Of a stretch of 64,000 bases of DNA, positions 9,014-17,263 are shown in pieces. The stretch covers positions 3,720,001 to 3,784,000 of the forward strand of contig NZ_CP072610.1 in assembly GCF_021029445.1 (NCBI RefSeq). The letters are read 5' to 3'. Both the position numbers and the translations under genes were made by a program. The notes beneath the pieces are model-generated. The model made no database searches, was not told where the DNA came from, and saw only the letters and a list, made by a program, of their open reading frames with translations. Position 1 is the stretch's first letter, and each line of letters begins with the position of its first letter. Source of the stretch: Pseudomonas wenzhouensis (GTDB lineage Bacteria > Pseudomonadota > Gammaproteobacteria > Pseudomonadales > Pseudomonadaceae).

Positions 9014-9853
9014 ATGAGCGAAGACCGATCGAGCAACGAGCAAAAGTCCTGGTTCAACAAGCTGACCCAGGCTTTTGCTCATGAGCCGAGAAACCGCCAG
9101 GAGCTGCTGGAAGTCCTGCGCGAAGCCCACCAGAACAAGCTGCTCGACACCGAGGCGCTGGCCATCGTCGAAGGCGCCATCCAGGTCGCCGACCTGCAGG
9201 TACGCGACATCATGGTGCCGCGCTCGCAGGTGATCAGTATCAAGGCCACGCAGACGCCGCAGGAGTTTCTCCCTGCGATCATCGAGGCTGCGCACTCGCG
9301 CTACCCGGTGATCGGCGAAAGCCTCGATGACGTCATTGGCATCCTCCTGGCCAAGGATCTGTTGCCGCTGGTGCTGCAGGGCGAGCAGCCCAACTTCAAC
9401 ATCAAGGATCTGCTGCGCCCGGCTACCTTCGTGCCAGAATCCAAGCGCCTCAACGTGCTGCTGCGCGAGTTCCGTGCCAACCACAACCACATGGCCGTGG
9501 TGATCGACGAATACGGCGGCGTCGCCGGCCTGGTGACCATCGAGGACGTGCTCGAGCAGATCGTCGGCGATATCGAAGATGAGCACGACGTCGAGGAAGA
9601 CAGCTACATCAAGCCGCTGCCCTCCGGCGACTACCTGATCAAGGCGCTGACGCCCATCGACAGCTTCAACGAAGCCTTCGACAGCCAGTTCTCCGACGAC
9701 GAGTACGACACCGTCGGCGGCCTGGTGATGAACGCCTTCGGCCATCTGCCCAAGCGCAATGAAGTCACCGAGATCGGCGACTTTCGCTTCCGCATACTCA
9801 ACGCCGACAGCCGCCGCATCCACCTGCTGCGCCTGACGCCGATCAGCCGCTGA
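9014..9853 (+). CDS. corC: Magnesium/cobalt efflux-associated CBS protein (CorC/YbeX)
   Basis: This 279-residue cytosolic protein has two CBS domains (RDIMVPRSQV to DVIGILLAKDLL, and LLREFRANHNHMAVVIDEYGGVAGLVTIEDVLE) and a C-terminal CorC_HlyC domain (TVGGLVMNAFGHLP). It is linked to Mg2+/Co2+ homeostasis and, with YbeY/YbeZ, to ribosome maintenance. Normally lnt follows directly. Here a 39-kb prophage separates them. Confidence 0.95.
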   Translation: MSEDRSSNEQKSWFNKLTQAFAHEPRNRQELLEVLREAHQNKLLDTEALAIVEGAIQVADLQVRDIMVPRSQVISIKATQTPQEFLPAIIEAAHSRYPVIGESLDDVIGILLAKDLLPLVLQGEQPNFNIKDLLRPATFVPESKRLNVLLREFRANHNHMAVVIDEYGGVAGLVTIEDVLEQIVGDIEDEHDVEEDSYIKPLPSGDYLIKALTPIDSFNEAFDSQFSDDEYDTVGGLVMNAFGHLPKRNEVTEIGDFRFRILNADSRRIHLLRLTPISR

Positions 9854-9861
9854 TGGCAGAG

Positions 9862-9904
9862 ATCCGGGGATGGCTGGCGAGCCTCCCCGGATTGCATCCG
9901 GGCA
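9862..9904. repeat. REP-like palindrome after corC
   Basis: ATCCGGGGA (9862-9870) and TCCCCGGAT (9884-9892) form a 9-bp stem. They are followed by TGCATCCGGGC, which shares the core of the GTAGCCCGGAT family. It could serve as a weak terminator or mRNA 3'-end stabiliser for the corC transcript. Confidence 0.55.
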
Positions 9905-9906
9905 TG

Positions 9907-10010
9907 GCTCTGTACGAAAAGTCGCCGAGCGATGGTCAGGCAAGGCGAAAGCACTCGAAGAAGCGCAGTTTACGTATTGTAAATGAGCATTCTGAGAGGG
10001 GTTTCAACGC
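9907..10010. mobile_element. Left part of a MITE-like element interrupted by the prophage
   Basis: It starts with GCTCTGTACGAAAAGT, whose exact inverse complement ends the right part at 49047-49062. The interior has no ORF and carries a CAGTTTACGTATTGTAAATGAGCATT-like core typical of small non-coding insertion derivatives in pseudomonads (recalled, not searched). Joined to the right part, and counting CAACGC once, the element would be about 139 bp. Confidence 0.7.
10005..10010. repeat. Left copy of the 6-bp prophage target duplication
   Basis: CAACGC here is repeated at 49022-49027 directly after the right phage end. Removing the phage and one copy restores a continuous MITE sequence, GGGTTTCAACGC-AGCATCACC. 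Confidence 0.75.
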
Positions 10011-10052
10011 TGTGCAGGCTTGAGAAAAATAACACAGGGAAAGCGCGATAAA
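10011..10052. promoter_or_regulatory. Left prophage end with putative transposase-binding repeats
   Basis: Reading inward, GAAAAA occurs at end positions 14-19 (10024-10029) and GCGCGATAAA at 33-42 (10043-10052). The right end read inward has GAAAAA at 14-19 and GCGCGATAAA at 32-41. A related GCGGGATATAAAGG follows at about 10054. These shared blocks are the likely A-protein sites. The 10053-10136 stretch holds no gene. Confidence 0.6.
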
Positions 10053-10136
10053 GGCGGGATATAAAGGAACGAAGGGGAAAATAGCGGGATGGGGTTTGTA
10101 ACAGTGTTGCCGTAGGTGAAACGGCGGCGACCTGGG

Positions 10137-10505
10137 TTACAGGCCGTCGCCGAAGTCGATTTTGTGCTGGTCGCGGTCGAACTTCCTGTCCTGCGTCCGC
10201 TTGAGCAGCTTGTAGATCGCATTCTCTGTCATGTCGTACTCAACGGCCAGCGCGTGGTGGTTGCGGCCGTTGAACTTGCCCAGGATCTCCAGATCCCGCT
10301 GGGTGATCCGCCAGCGGAAATCCTTCGGAAATGTCACGCACGAACCGGCCCAGGTGTTCGAAAGATGCTCAACCACCGCCGCGCCGGCCTGCTCGGCGAT
10401 CTTCGCGTCGACACCGTGCTCAGAAACCACAGCCGCGACGTGGTCGGCGATATCGCTGAGTAGTTCGTGGCGCTTCTCCGCCATCGCTGTGGGCTTGGTG
10501 CTCAT
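10137..10505 (-). CDS. mor: Mor family transcriptional activator
   Basis: This 122-residue protein resembles Mu Mor/C, which activate middle or late promoters as dimers. The C-terminal helix-turn-helix is visible as ITQRDLEILGKFNGRNHHALAVEYDMTENAIYKLLKRT. It is the last gene of the leftward early operon, the expected position for a factor made at the end of early transcription. Its start overlaps the stop of the upstream gene (ATGA). The dyad sites before three late operons (21926, 30256, 38518) are plausible targets. Confidence 0.85.
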   Translation of the reverse strand: MSTKPTAMAEKRHELLSDIADHVAAVVSEHGVDAKIAEQAGAAVVEHLSNTWAGSCVTFPKDFRWRITQRDLEILGKFNGRNHHALAVEYDMTENAIYKLLKRTQDRKFDRDQHKIDFGDGL

Positions 10506-11050
10506 GCGTTCCCCCTTGCCGCCTGAATGCGGCGATCGGCTTCCTCTTCATCTATTAGGCCCAGGCGGCGATCGGCTTCGATGCGGCCGAGGGCGTCCTG
10601 CAGGATCTGTTGAGTGGTGGCAGCCGCGCGGGCCGGCTTGGCCGGCGCGGTTGCTTGAACCTGTACGGGATCGCTGGCGATGCCGTAGACCACCGTGCGC
10701 AGATAGTTGTGGTTATCCAGCGGCAGCGACAGGCGATCACGGGCGATCAGCATCTGCTCGATGCCGGCCGTCCAGATCCTGGGCGGCGCCGGCTTGGAAT
10801 CGTTGGTGCGGGCGTCCTTTTGCACCGTGCCGGCATTGACCAGGTCGAGCAGCTCTTCCACCAGCTTGATCGCTCTGGTCATGCGCAGGCCGCGCTTGGC
10901 CGGGCTGAACAGGCGCAGGTAGTTGAGTACCGCCCGGCCCAGCTTCGGATCGAGGCCGGCGAGCATTGCCGCCAGCTTCTTGCCGTCCGCGTCTGCGAAG
11001 CCGGCCTCGATCGGAAACTGCTCGCCGCAGCAAGGGCATTGCAGCTGCAT
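10502..11050 (-). CDS. Phage zinc-ribbon hypothetical protein
   Basis: This 182-residue early protein begins MQLQCPCCGEQFPIEAG, a treble-clef or zinc-ribbon CxxC motif. A predicted helical region follows (GLDPKLGRAVLNYLRLFSPAKRGLRM), then an Ala-rich C-terminus. The ATG at 11050 overlaps the GemA stop (ATGA) and replaces the longer open frame to 11338, which only shadows GemA. Similar proteins sit between GemA and Mor in B3-type phages. Function is unknown. Confidence 0.7.
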   Translation of the reverse strand: MQLQCPCCGEQFPIEAGFADADGKKLAAMLAGLDPKLGRAVLNYLRLFSPAKRGLRMTRAIKLVEELLDLVNAGTVQKDARTNDSKPAPPRIWTAGIEQMLIARDRLSLPLDNHNYLRTVVYGIASDPVQVQATAPAKPARAAATTQQILQDALGRIEADRRLGLIDEEEADRRIQAARGNA

Positions 11051-11616
11051 CAGTCGCCCTCCTGCGCGTTGACCGCCGCATTCAGGGCATCCACCAGGGC
11101 CTTGAGGATTGGACGCTGCCTGCGCCACCCCTCGGGCAGTTCTTCCAAACCCTCCAGGCGTTCTGGAGTGTCCACCCCGAGGCGCTTGCACAGGGTTTCC
11201 ACCTGGTCGAGCAGTTGGCGCTTCTCCTGCTCGACGTGCAGCGCGGCGATCAGGGCGTCGAGCTGCTCGGCCTTCTTCAGCCACGCCACCTTCTCGACCT
11301 TGAACATCTGCCGGGCCAGCGCGTCGGCATAGGCCCAAGGCAGGCGCATGTCAGCGAGCTGGGCCTCGATCTTGTCGATACGCGGCCCGAGCTGCTGGGC
11401 GTTGTGCGGTTTGCCCTTGGCCTTGCTGCTGGGCTGCGGCTTGAACCCGAGCCGCTCCAGCTCGACCATCAGGCGCCCGACCTGGCGGGTGTTCAGGTCT
11501 TTTGCCGACTCGACGCCCGCCACGCGGCGCAGCAGCGCGCGATAGCTGTCGTCGTCCATGCCCAACTGGCCCTTGGCGATGTGGATCTTGCTGAGTACGC
11601 CTTTCGAGATAGACAT
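11050..11616 (-). CDS. gemA: GemA-like regulatory protein (DUF1018, Mu gp16)
   Basis: This 188-residue protein matches the Mu GemA/gp16 family, whose N-terminal core is KIHIAKGQLGMDDDSYRALLRRVAG. In Mu, GemA affects host gene expression and DNA supercoiling. The Leu/Glu-rich C-terminal half (about 110-150) is predicted to be coiled coil. The ATG at 11616 is preferred to the GTG one codon upstream because it forms an ATGA overlap with the preceding gene. Confidence 0.85.
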   Translation of the reverse strand: MSISKGVLSKIHIAKGQLGMDDDSYRALLRRVAGVESAKDLNTRQVGRLMVELERLGFKPQPSSKAKGKPHNAQQLGPRIDKIEAQLADMRLPWAYADALARQMFKVEKVAWLKKAEQLDALIAALHVEQEKRQLLDQVETLCKRLGVDTPERLEGLEELPEGWRRQRPILKALVDALNAAVNAQEGD

Positions 11617-11837
11617 CACGCCTCCCGGCCAACGATCAGCCAGCGGCTCATGCCCGGCTTATCGCCGGGTTTGAGGTCGATGCGTTCGACGTGGTCGAGC
11701 TGCTCGCCGAACAGCTTGACGCCCAGGTGGCGCACGGCCTCGTCCTCGGAGTGGCTGCAGCTGGCGCGCTGGCTGCGCACGGTGTTGGTCTGGTAGGCAC
11801 CCATGTAGTACTTCACGGTGCATTCGAGGTTCTTCAT
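11616..11837 (-). CDS. Hypothetical early phage protein, 73 aa
   Basis: This is a small basic protein (MKNLECTVKYYMGAYQTNTV...) within the tightly packed early operon, overlapping both neighbours by four bases. No family is recognised. Confidence 0.65.
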   Translation of the reverse strand: MKNLECTVKYYMGAYQTNTVRSQRASCSHSEDEAVRHLGVKLFGEQLDHVERIDLKPGDKPGMSRWLIVGREA

Positions 11838-12079
11838 TGCAGAACCTCCGGCGCCAGATCGTCGTTGTCCTCGAAGTCCTCCTTGAGGATCAGCAGTGAC
11901 TCGTCGGAAGCTGCCTCGATGACCTCGCGGAAGCTCTCGAACTCCTTGCCAGTTACGGGATGGTGCGAGGGAGCCCCCATCGCATGCTTGGTCGCAGTTC
12001 TTGCCCAGCGCGGCATGGCCTGGAAGCTGCGATCCAGGCGGTCAATCAGGCGCGCGCGGTCTTCGGTAGATAGTGCCAT
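11834..12079 (-). CDS. Hypothetical early phage protein, 81 aa
   Basis: The product is MALSTEDRARLIDRLDRSFQ... with an acidic C-terminus. The start at 12079 is chosen because the longer frame to 12355 is a Ser/Pro-rich shadow of the ASCH gene. It lies immediately after the ASCH gene and overlaps the next gene by four bases. Function is unknown. Confidence 0.65.
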   Translation of the reverse strand: MALSTEDRARLIDRLDRSFQAMPRWARTATKHAMGAPSHHPVTGKEFESFREVIEAASDESLLILKEDFEDNDDLAPEVLQ

Positions 12080-12080
12080 G

Positions 12081-12455
12081 TCAGACCTCCCACTTAATAA
12101 GGTGGCCAGCGAAGGTCTGGCCGTGGGTTGCGGTGAAATACTCGAAGAAGTCGGCTTCATTGGCGAAACCGTCGGCCACGGCCAGCCGGCGGACATCCAG
12201 ACGGCTGAGCGTGGAGATGATGTCGCCGGTCTGAACGCGAACGCGCCGGGCGGCCAGATCCATGGCGATTGGATAAACCGCCGTGCAGGGTGCGGTGCGC
12301 AGGAGGCGGCAGTTGCGGGTGCGCATGCCGGTGTACAGCTGCAGTTGCTCGCCACGGCGTGGCGGGCGGCGCTTGCCGCATGCGCGGATGGTCTGGCGCT
12401 TGGTGCCGTCCTCTACCGAGGGCGCGAACCGGGCCATGAAGTTGTAGGCAACCAT
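12081..12455 (-). CDS. ASCH-domain protein
   Basis: This 124-residue protein carries the ASCH-fold N-terminal signature FMARFAPSVEDGTKRQTIRACGKRR, followed by the beta-barrel segment GEQLQLYTGMRTRNCRLL. ASCH domains bind RNA or modified nucleosides, and some are hydrolases of N4-acetylcytidine. Small ASCH genes are common in phage early operons. ATG 12455 has AAGG seven bases upstream; a GTG at 12461 is the alternative. Confidence 0.75.
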   Translation of the reverse strand: MVAYNFMARFAPSVEDGTKRQTIRACGKRRPPRRGEQLQLYTGMRTRNCRLLRTAPCTAVYPIAMDLAARRVRVQTGDIISTLSRLDVRRLAVADGFANEADFFEYFTATHGQTFAGHLIKWEV

Positions 12456-12457
12456 GG

Positions 12458-13078
12458 TCACACCTTCGCAATGTCGAGGCTGATGGGCTCGTACCGGTCG
12501 GTATCACCGACGCGCTCGTACACTCGGACGTAGGAGCTGGTGGTGACGACGGTGACGGCGTCGCTGATGGCCTGCATGGCGCGAATCCAGCGCTCGTCTG
12601 TGATCTCCAGGCGGCGCAGTGCCAGGACGCTGCCGGTGCGGATGTTGCCGGCCTGGTCGACTTTGAAGGCGTCGTTGATCAGGGTGATGATCTCGGGGCG
12701 CGAGCCCTTCACCCACTCCTGCAGGCACTCGTCGATCAACGCCTTGGCGCCCTGCAGGCGTTCGTCAAAGCGGATGTTGTCCGCCTTGGCCCGCACCACC
12801 TTGAATCGGCCGTCGTAGCTGAACAGCGTGACGTTGCCCTTGGTACCGCCCAGCTTTGCGCCGTACTCGTCGGCCGCGACAGCCACCAGGGCGTCAACCT
12901 CACCGAACACCTTGGCCTTGAAGTCGACCAGCGCCTGGTTGAGTTCCTGGGTCTTGCCGACGATGGCCATCACCAGCTCGTCGCGCATCAGGTCGAGCGG
13001 CTTGATCATGGATTCAGGTACGTGACGGCCCTGGGCGTCGAGGCGAAAGCCTTCAGGGACTTGGATTTGGTCAGCCAT
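12458..13078 (-). CDS. DUF3164 family phage protein
   Basis: This 206-residue protein (MADQIQVPEGFRLDAQGRHVPESMIKPLDLMRDELV...) matches the DUF3164 family found in early operons of Mu-like phages. Conserved-looking stretches are GNVTLFSYDGRFKVVRA and DNIRFDERLQGAKALIDECL. Function is unknown. The ATG at 13078 overlaps the preceding small gene by 8 bp; the longer frame to 13171 is a shadow. Confidence 0.8.
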   Translation of the reverse strand: MADQIQVPEGFRLDAQGRHVPESMIKPLDLMRDELVMAIVGKTQELNQALVDFKAKVFGEVDALVAVAADEYGAKLGGTKGNVTLFSYDGRFKVVRAKADNIRFDERLQGAKALIDECLQEWVKGSRPEIITLINDAFKVDQAGNIRTGSVLALRRLEITDERWIRAMQAISDAVTVVTTSSYVRVYERVGDTDRYEPISLDIAKV

Positions 13079-13253
13079 GGGTTTCTTCCTCGGCTTGTTG
13101 GGTATTGATTTCGAGTTCGGCCTGTACCGCCTCGCGGAAGCGGCATATCTCGTCGTTGAGCTTGTGGCCACCGATGGTCGGATAGGCCGAGGCGTAGCCG
13201 GCGCTGCGTTTGAGCAGCTCCAGGGCTTCGCGCAGGCGTGCTTCGAGGTTCAT
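13071..13253 (-). CDS. Hypothetical early phage protein, 60 aa
   Basis: A short amphipathic, mostly helical protein (MNLEARLREALELLKRSAG...) ending in an acidic tail. It overlaps both neighbours, with an ATGA overlap at the 5' end. No family assigned. Confidence 0.6.
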   Translation of the reverse strand: MNLEARLREALELLKRSAGYASAYPTIGGHKLNDEICRFREAVQAELEINTQQAEEETHG

Positions 13254-13507
13254 CAATGCACCCTCCCGTCAGCGGGCTTGAGGTTGGCGCGGTAGGCCTG
13301 GGTGAACTGCTCGACCTGGCGCATGACCAGCGCTTTATCGCCGGCCATGTGGGCCTCGCACATCACAGCGATCTGAGCGCAGAGCAGATTGCTGGCCTGG
13401 GTGAGGTGGTGCAGCGCGAGCGACAGCTGGTTGTAGCGATCATCCATGCGCTGCATGGACTCCCGCATCTCTGTCAGCTCCTGCTGCAGTTGTTCGGCCT
13501 GGCTCAT
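13253..13507 (-). CDS. Hypothetical early phage protein, coiled coil, 84 aa
   Basis: The N-terminal half (SQAEQLQQELTEMRESMQRM) has a clear heptad pattern typical of a coiled coil. The rest is amphipathic helical. The start at 13507 overlaps the preceding gene by four bases; the longer frame to 13930 is arginine-rich and is a shadow. Confidence 0.6.
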   Translation of the reverse strand: MSQAEQLQQELTEMRESMQRMDDRYNQLSLALHHLTQASNLLCAQIAVMCEAHMAGDKALVMRQVEQFTQAYRANLKPADGRVH

Positions 13508-13860
13508 GACTGCAGCCCCTTTGCCGGCGTCAGCCAGCAGACTTGGCAGCCGCCGAGGCGGACGCAGTTGATGGTGTGGACGCCTTTGGTGCTCCAGCTC
13601 GGGCTGCGCCATTCGTGCTTGAACGATGCGGCGAGCTGATCGGAGTCCTCGGCTTTGATGAAGATCTTGGCGTCGAGCGGCGATGCGGCCTCGATGCGCA
13701 CGCCAGCCGCGCGCAGGCGGCGGGTCATGTCGTTGAGGGCGCGGAGCTTGTCGGCCAGTTCCGGGGTCAGCACGGTGCATATCGGTAGCGCGTGCTGGAT
13801 GGAGATCTCGGCGGCGATCTTGGCGCTGAGTGGGATTACGTTCGGAGCGCGCATGGTCAT
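13504..13860 (-). CDS. Hypothetical early phage protein, 118 aa
   Basis: The product begins MTMRAPNVIPLSAKIAAEIS. A central alpha/beta region (RLRAAGVRIEAASPLDAKIFIKAEDSDQLAASF) is followed by a Cys-containing tail (CVRLGGCQVCW). No domain is recognised. It is coupled to both neighbours by ATGA overlaps. Confidence 0.6.
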   Translation of the reverse strand: MTMRAPNVIPLSAKIAAEISIQHALPICTVLTPELADKLRALNDMTRRLRAAGVRIEAASPLDAKIFIKAEDSDQLAASFKHEWRSPSWSTKGVHTINCVRLGGCQVCWLTPAKGLQS

Positions 13861-14282
13861 TCCTCCTCGTCGCTGGCCGGGGCGGTGCGTTCGATGGACA
13901 GCGGGAACTTCTCGAACTGCTGCTCGGCAATCGCCAAGGCGAAGCGCCAGCCTTTTAGCATCGCGCCCTGCAGGACGATGGGATTGGCATCAGCCTCGCC
14001 GAGGCGGATCTCAGTGCCCTCTACCGCCTGCTGCAACTTGCTGAGGTTGCCAATGCGGTGCTGGTGCCACTCGATCAGCGGCTTAGCCAGGTCGAGCTGC
14101 GCTTCCTGGGCCCCAGCGGTATGGGCTTCGTCCTCGAAGGCGATCAGCGGCTCCAGTAGCACTTGCTTCTCCAGATCGGCCTGCAGCAGCAGGTTGCCCT
14201 GGTCGAACGGCCCGCCGACCAGGCTCCAGGCCGAGGCGTACACCTGAGCCTGCTCCATGATTTGTTCGATGGTGATGGCCAT
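13857..14282 (-). CDS. Hypothetical early phage protein, 141 aa
   Basis: This acidic protein (MAITIEQIMEQAQVYASAWSLVGG...) lies directly downstream of the transposition ATPase gene, separated by 3 bp. The pattern is mainly helical with an acidic C-terminal tail (ASDEEE). No family recognised. Confidence 0.65.
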   Translation of the reverse strand: MAITIEQIMEQAQVYASAWSLVGGPFDQGNLLLQADLEKQVLLEPLIAFEDEAHTAGAQEAQLDLAKPLIEWHQHRIGNLSKLQQAVEGTEIRLGEADANPIVLQGAMLKGWRFALAIAEQQFEKFPLSIERTAPASDEEE

Positions 14283-14285
14283 GGC

Positions 14286-15485
14286 TCACACCTCCGCAAT
14301 GATGTCCGCCGACAGGCGGGTGGCGCCGACCAGGGCGGCCTGGTTGAAGGCAGCGGCCAGCATGTTGTGCACGGCCAGCGGGTACAGCACCGAGCCGTTC
14401 TCCTTGGAGCCGGTGCCGGTCAGCTTGCTGCGCAGGGCTTCGATGGCCGGTTCGTCCATCACCTCTTCCAGCGGTTTGTTGACCAGCTTGAAGCGGTGCT
14501 TGAGGTAGTCGCCCAGGTGCTGGTCGAGCGGGTTGAGCTTCACCACCTCGCAGCGCTGCACCACCTCGCGCACGTCGGCGCGCTTCTCGCTGAGCTTGTT
14601 GGCCAGCTCGCTCTGGCCGATCAGCACGATGCTGAGCAGCTTCTCGAAGCCGTCCTCCAGCTCGAAGAAGCGCTTGAGGTGCTTGAGGGTCGGCACCGGG
14701 ATGGCGTGCGCCTCCTCGATCACCAGGACGTGGCGGTTGCCCATGCGGTGCGACTCGCGCAGCACGTTGTGCACGGCGCGGTACCGGGCATCCAGGCCGC
14801 GCGGCATCTTGCTGCCGGGGCTTACGGTGGCCAGGATGGCCTCGCAGATGTGCATAGCCTTTAGGGTCTTGCCCTTGAAGTCGTCGTCTTCCATGCCGAT
14901 GACGTAGGGCTCGATGACGATCACCGGCTTGTCTTCAGTGCGCAGGCGTTCGTGCAGATCCTTGCGGATGGTGGACTTACCCGAGCCGGACTCGCCCAGG
15001 ATCGCCAGGAACACGCCGTAGCGCGTGACCTGGTAGAGGCTTTCGCGCACGTAGCGGATATCCGGCGAGACGAACAGATCAGCGCTGGTGCGCGGGTCTG
15101 CGAACGGGTCGCCGAACATGCCGAAGTGCTGGCGTGCCTGCTGTGTCAGTTTGGTTGCGCGTAGTAGCATTGTGTCGGGCTCCTCGATTGGCTTCTTGGG
15201 ATTGCGGTGCTCAGGCCGTTGGGCGTTGCAGCGCCCAGCGGCCACCTTGGTGTTCTGCTCCTGGTTCTCCTCCTCTTCGAAAATGCCCACCAGCTGCATG
15301 CCGGTGACGTTGAAACTCTCCAGCCAGGCGACGATGCGCGCCTTCAAGTCCTCCTGCGGGATGGTCTTGGGCCACATGCTGTGGTTGATCAGCTGGGAAA
15401 TGGTCGGGCGGCTCAGGCCCAACTCGCGGGCCAGGTCGGCCTGGCCCAGGTTGTGGTAGCGCAGCAGTGCTTTGAGCTTGAGCAT
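14286..15485 (-). CDS. Transposition target-capture ATPase (phage B protein)
   Basis: This 399-residue AAA+ ATPase is the partner of transposase A, corresponding to MuB, which binds target DNA and delivers it to the transpososome. An N-terminal HTH (QADLARELGLSRPTISQLINHSMWP, about 16-40) precedes the ATPase core with Walker A GESGSGKST and Walker B HVLVIEEAH, followed by a sensor-like LIGQSELANKL. The start at 15485 forms an ATGA overlap with the A gene. An ExeA/TnsC-like family is the nearest alternative label. Confidence 0.9.
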   Translation of the reverse strand: MLKLKALLRYHNLGQADLARELGLSRPTISQLINHSMWPKTIPQEDLKARIVAWLESFNVTGMQLVGIFEEEENQEQNTKVAAGRCNAQRPEHRNPKKPIEEPDTMLLRATKLTQQARQHFGMFGDPFADPRTSADLFVSPDIRYVRESLYQVTRYGVFLAILGESGSGKSTIRKDLHERLRTEDKPVIVIEPYVIGMEDDDFKGKTLKAMHICEAILATVSPGSKMPRGLDARYRAVHNVLRESHRMGNRHVLVIEEAHAIPVPTLKHLKRFFELEDGFEKLLSIVLIGQSELANKLSEKRADVREVVQRCEVVKLNPLDQHLGDYLKHRFKLVNKPLEEVMDEPAIEALRSKLTGTGSKENGSVLYPLAVHNMLAAAFNQAALVGATRLSADIIAEV

Positions 15486-17260
15486 CACGCACCTCCTACG
15501 ACAGAAAGGGTTGGTCGGCGGGTGAAGGCGGCGCGCAGGCTGGCCTCGACGCTATCGAGGGCTTCTTCCTGGATGCCGGCCGGGTGGTGCTGGCTCAGCC
15601 AGGCGTAGTGCTCCGGGCTCCAGTCGGTGAAGCGCCCCTGCAGGCGCTTGGCAGCGGCGAAGATGCTGAGCGGCGGCGCGACGACGGTAGGCGCGGCCAG
15701 TTCGTGCTCAGTGCCACGGCGCGGCATGAAGGTGGGCAGCTGGGCATCGTCGATGTGCTTATAGGGCTGCAGCTGGCCACCGAACGGGATGGCCTTGGCC
15801 TTGCGGGCCGCTGCCACGTCTTCCTCGGTGTCGGCGCCCATGGCCAGCTTGGCGGCCTCCTTGCGTGCCACCTGGGCCGGGGTGTCGGCCATGCGCTTGA
15901 AGGCTTCGCCGATCACCGGGGCGGTTACGTCGAAGCCCAGCTCGTTGCGTTCGACCACCGGCACGACGTAGTACACCTCGTGGCCGTGGGCATCGACGGT
16001 CACCACCTGGGCGGCCTGATCGTTCCAGGGGTTGCGGGTGACCATGATCTTGTCGCCGACCATGACATCCGGCACCACCGATACGTCGAACTCGCGGCCC
16101 TGGAAGCTGACGCGCATCTTGGTGTTGACCTTGCGGCTCTCGGGCTCGGCCACGGCCAGCTGGCGGCAGACTTCGACGCTGGGCACCTTGATCAGCTGTT
16201 CCTGGCGGATGGTCAGCCACACGTCGGTGCGCGACTTGCCGTGGCGGCTGTGCTTGGCGGTGGCGTTGAAGTGCATGCGCCACTTGGCTGCCAGGGCGTT
16301 CAGCTCGTCCAGGTCAGCCACCGGCTGGAAGCGCAGGCCAGCCTCGAACTTGCGCTCGATGATGTTCCGCGCGTTCTCCACCTGGCCGGTGACGCGAGCA
16401 GCACCAGGTGCGTGGACGATCATCTGAATGCCCAGGCTGCGGCAGAGGTTCTTGGTCATGCCGGCGGTGTTGGCTGAGCCTGGGTCCATCATCAGACCGA
16501 AGGGCCGGCCGTGCATGACGTCGGCGCCGCCGCGTTCCTGCATAGCGTTGATCAGCACGCTGTTGAGGTTTTCGCCGCTCTCGGCGCCCATCACGTACTG
16601 GAGGTAGATCCAGCCGCTGGCGTGGTCGGTGATTTCATACGACCAGACGCGATCGGCAGCGATGCGCGCGAGGTTCTTCGGCTTGTTCTTGTAGAACTGG
16701 TCGGCCTCCATCACGCGCAGGCCGTTGGCGTTCTTCTCGGCGGTGGGCTTGAGGTAGTAGAGAACGCACAGCGAGGCGTCCACCTGCCAGATGTGGTTGG
16801 GGTGCAGGCTCTGCAGCTCGGTCACCGGCGCCGGGGCTAGCAGCTGGTCAGGGTGCAGCTTGTAGGCATACAGGGCGCGGCTGATGGCGCTGAGCGACAT
16901 CGGCCGGATCTCGCCGCTGACCTTGTCGACGGCTTCGGCGCGGATCATGCCGCTGGCGCGCAGCGCTTCGACGGCATCACCCAGGGAATAGAGGCGCTTT
17001 TCGTTGCGGCGGGCGGACTCGATCAAGGTGGCGCTGATGGTCAGCGCCTCCTCGCGGGTGAGCGCGCTCTGGCCGGCATCAGCGCGGCGTTTACGGGGAG
17101 CAGCGGCCACGGTCACTTCCTCCAGTTTGCGGTATAGGGTTGCCAGGCTCAGGCCCAGCTCCTGCGCCGCAGCCCGGCACAGGGCGGTACGCTGGCCGCG
17201 CGCTGCGCGTTGCAGCGAGCGGTCCAGGTCGACCAGGCGTTGGGTAATGACGGCGCTCAT
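15485..17260 (-). CDS. DDE transposase A subunit (Mu/B3/Tn552-type)
   Basis: This 591-residue integrase-superfamily transposase catalyses strand transfer of the phage ends. An N-terminal DNA-binding HTH region (LCRAAAQELGLSLATLYRKLEEV) precedes the RNase-H-like core. Catalytic residues appear in IWQVDASLCV (first Asp), LMMDPGSAN (second Asp) and GQVENARNIIERKFE (Glu). A C-terminal Mu-transposase-like beta domain (VSFQGREFDVSVVPDVMVGD) follows. The 6-bp target duplication around the phage fits a non-Mu subgroup of this family. Confidence 0.92.
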   Translation of the reverse strand: MSAVITQRLVDLDRSLQRAARGQRTALCRAAAQELGLSLATLYRKLEEVTVAAAPRKRRADAGQSALTREEALTISATLIESARRNEKRLYSLGDAVEALRASGMIRAEAVDKVSGEIRPMSLSAISRALYAYKLHPDQLLAPAPVTELQSLHPNHIWQVDASLCVLYYLKPTAEKNANGLRVMEADQFYKNKPKNLARIAADRVWSYEITDHASGWIYLQYVMGAESGENLNSVLINAMQERGGADVMHGRPFGLMMDPGSANTAGMTKNLCRSLGIQMIVHAPGAARVTGQVENARNIIERKFEAGLRFQPVADLDELNALAAKWRMHFNATAKHSRHGKSRTDVWLTIRQEQLIKVPSVEVCRQLAVAEPESRKVNTKMRVSFQGREFDVSVVPDVMVGDKIMVTRNPWNDQAAQVVTVDAHGHEVYYVVPVVERNELGFDVTAPVIGEAFKRMADTPAQVARKEAAKLAMGADTEEDVAAARKAKAIPFGGQLQPYKHIDDAQLPTFMPRRGTEHELAAPTVVAPPLSIFAAAKRLQGRFTDWSPEHYAWLSQHHPAGIQEEALDSVEASLRAAFTRRPTLSVVGGA

Positions 17261-17263
17261 GGG

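Noticed and set aside
12081..12355. Extended frame upstream of the 81-aa early gene
   Set aside because: Its Ser/Pro/Ala-rich composition is that of an antiphase shadow of the ASCH-domain gene.
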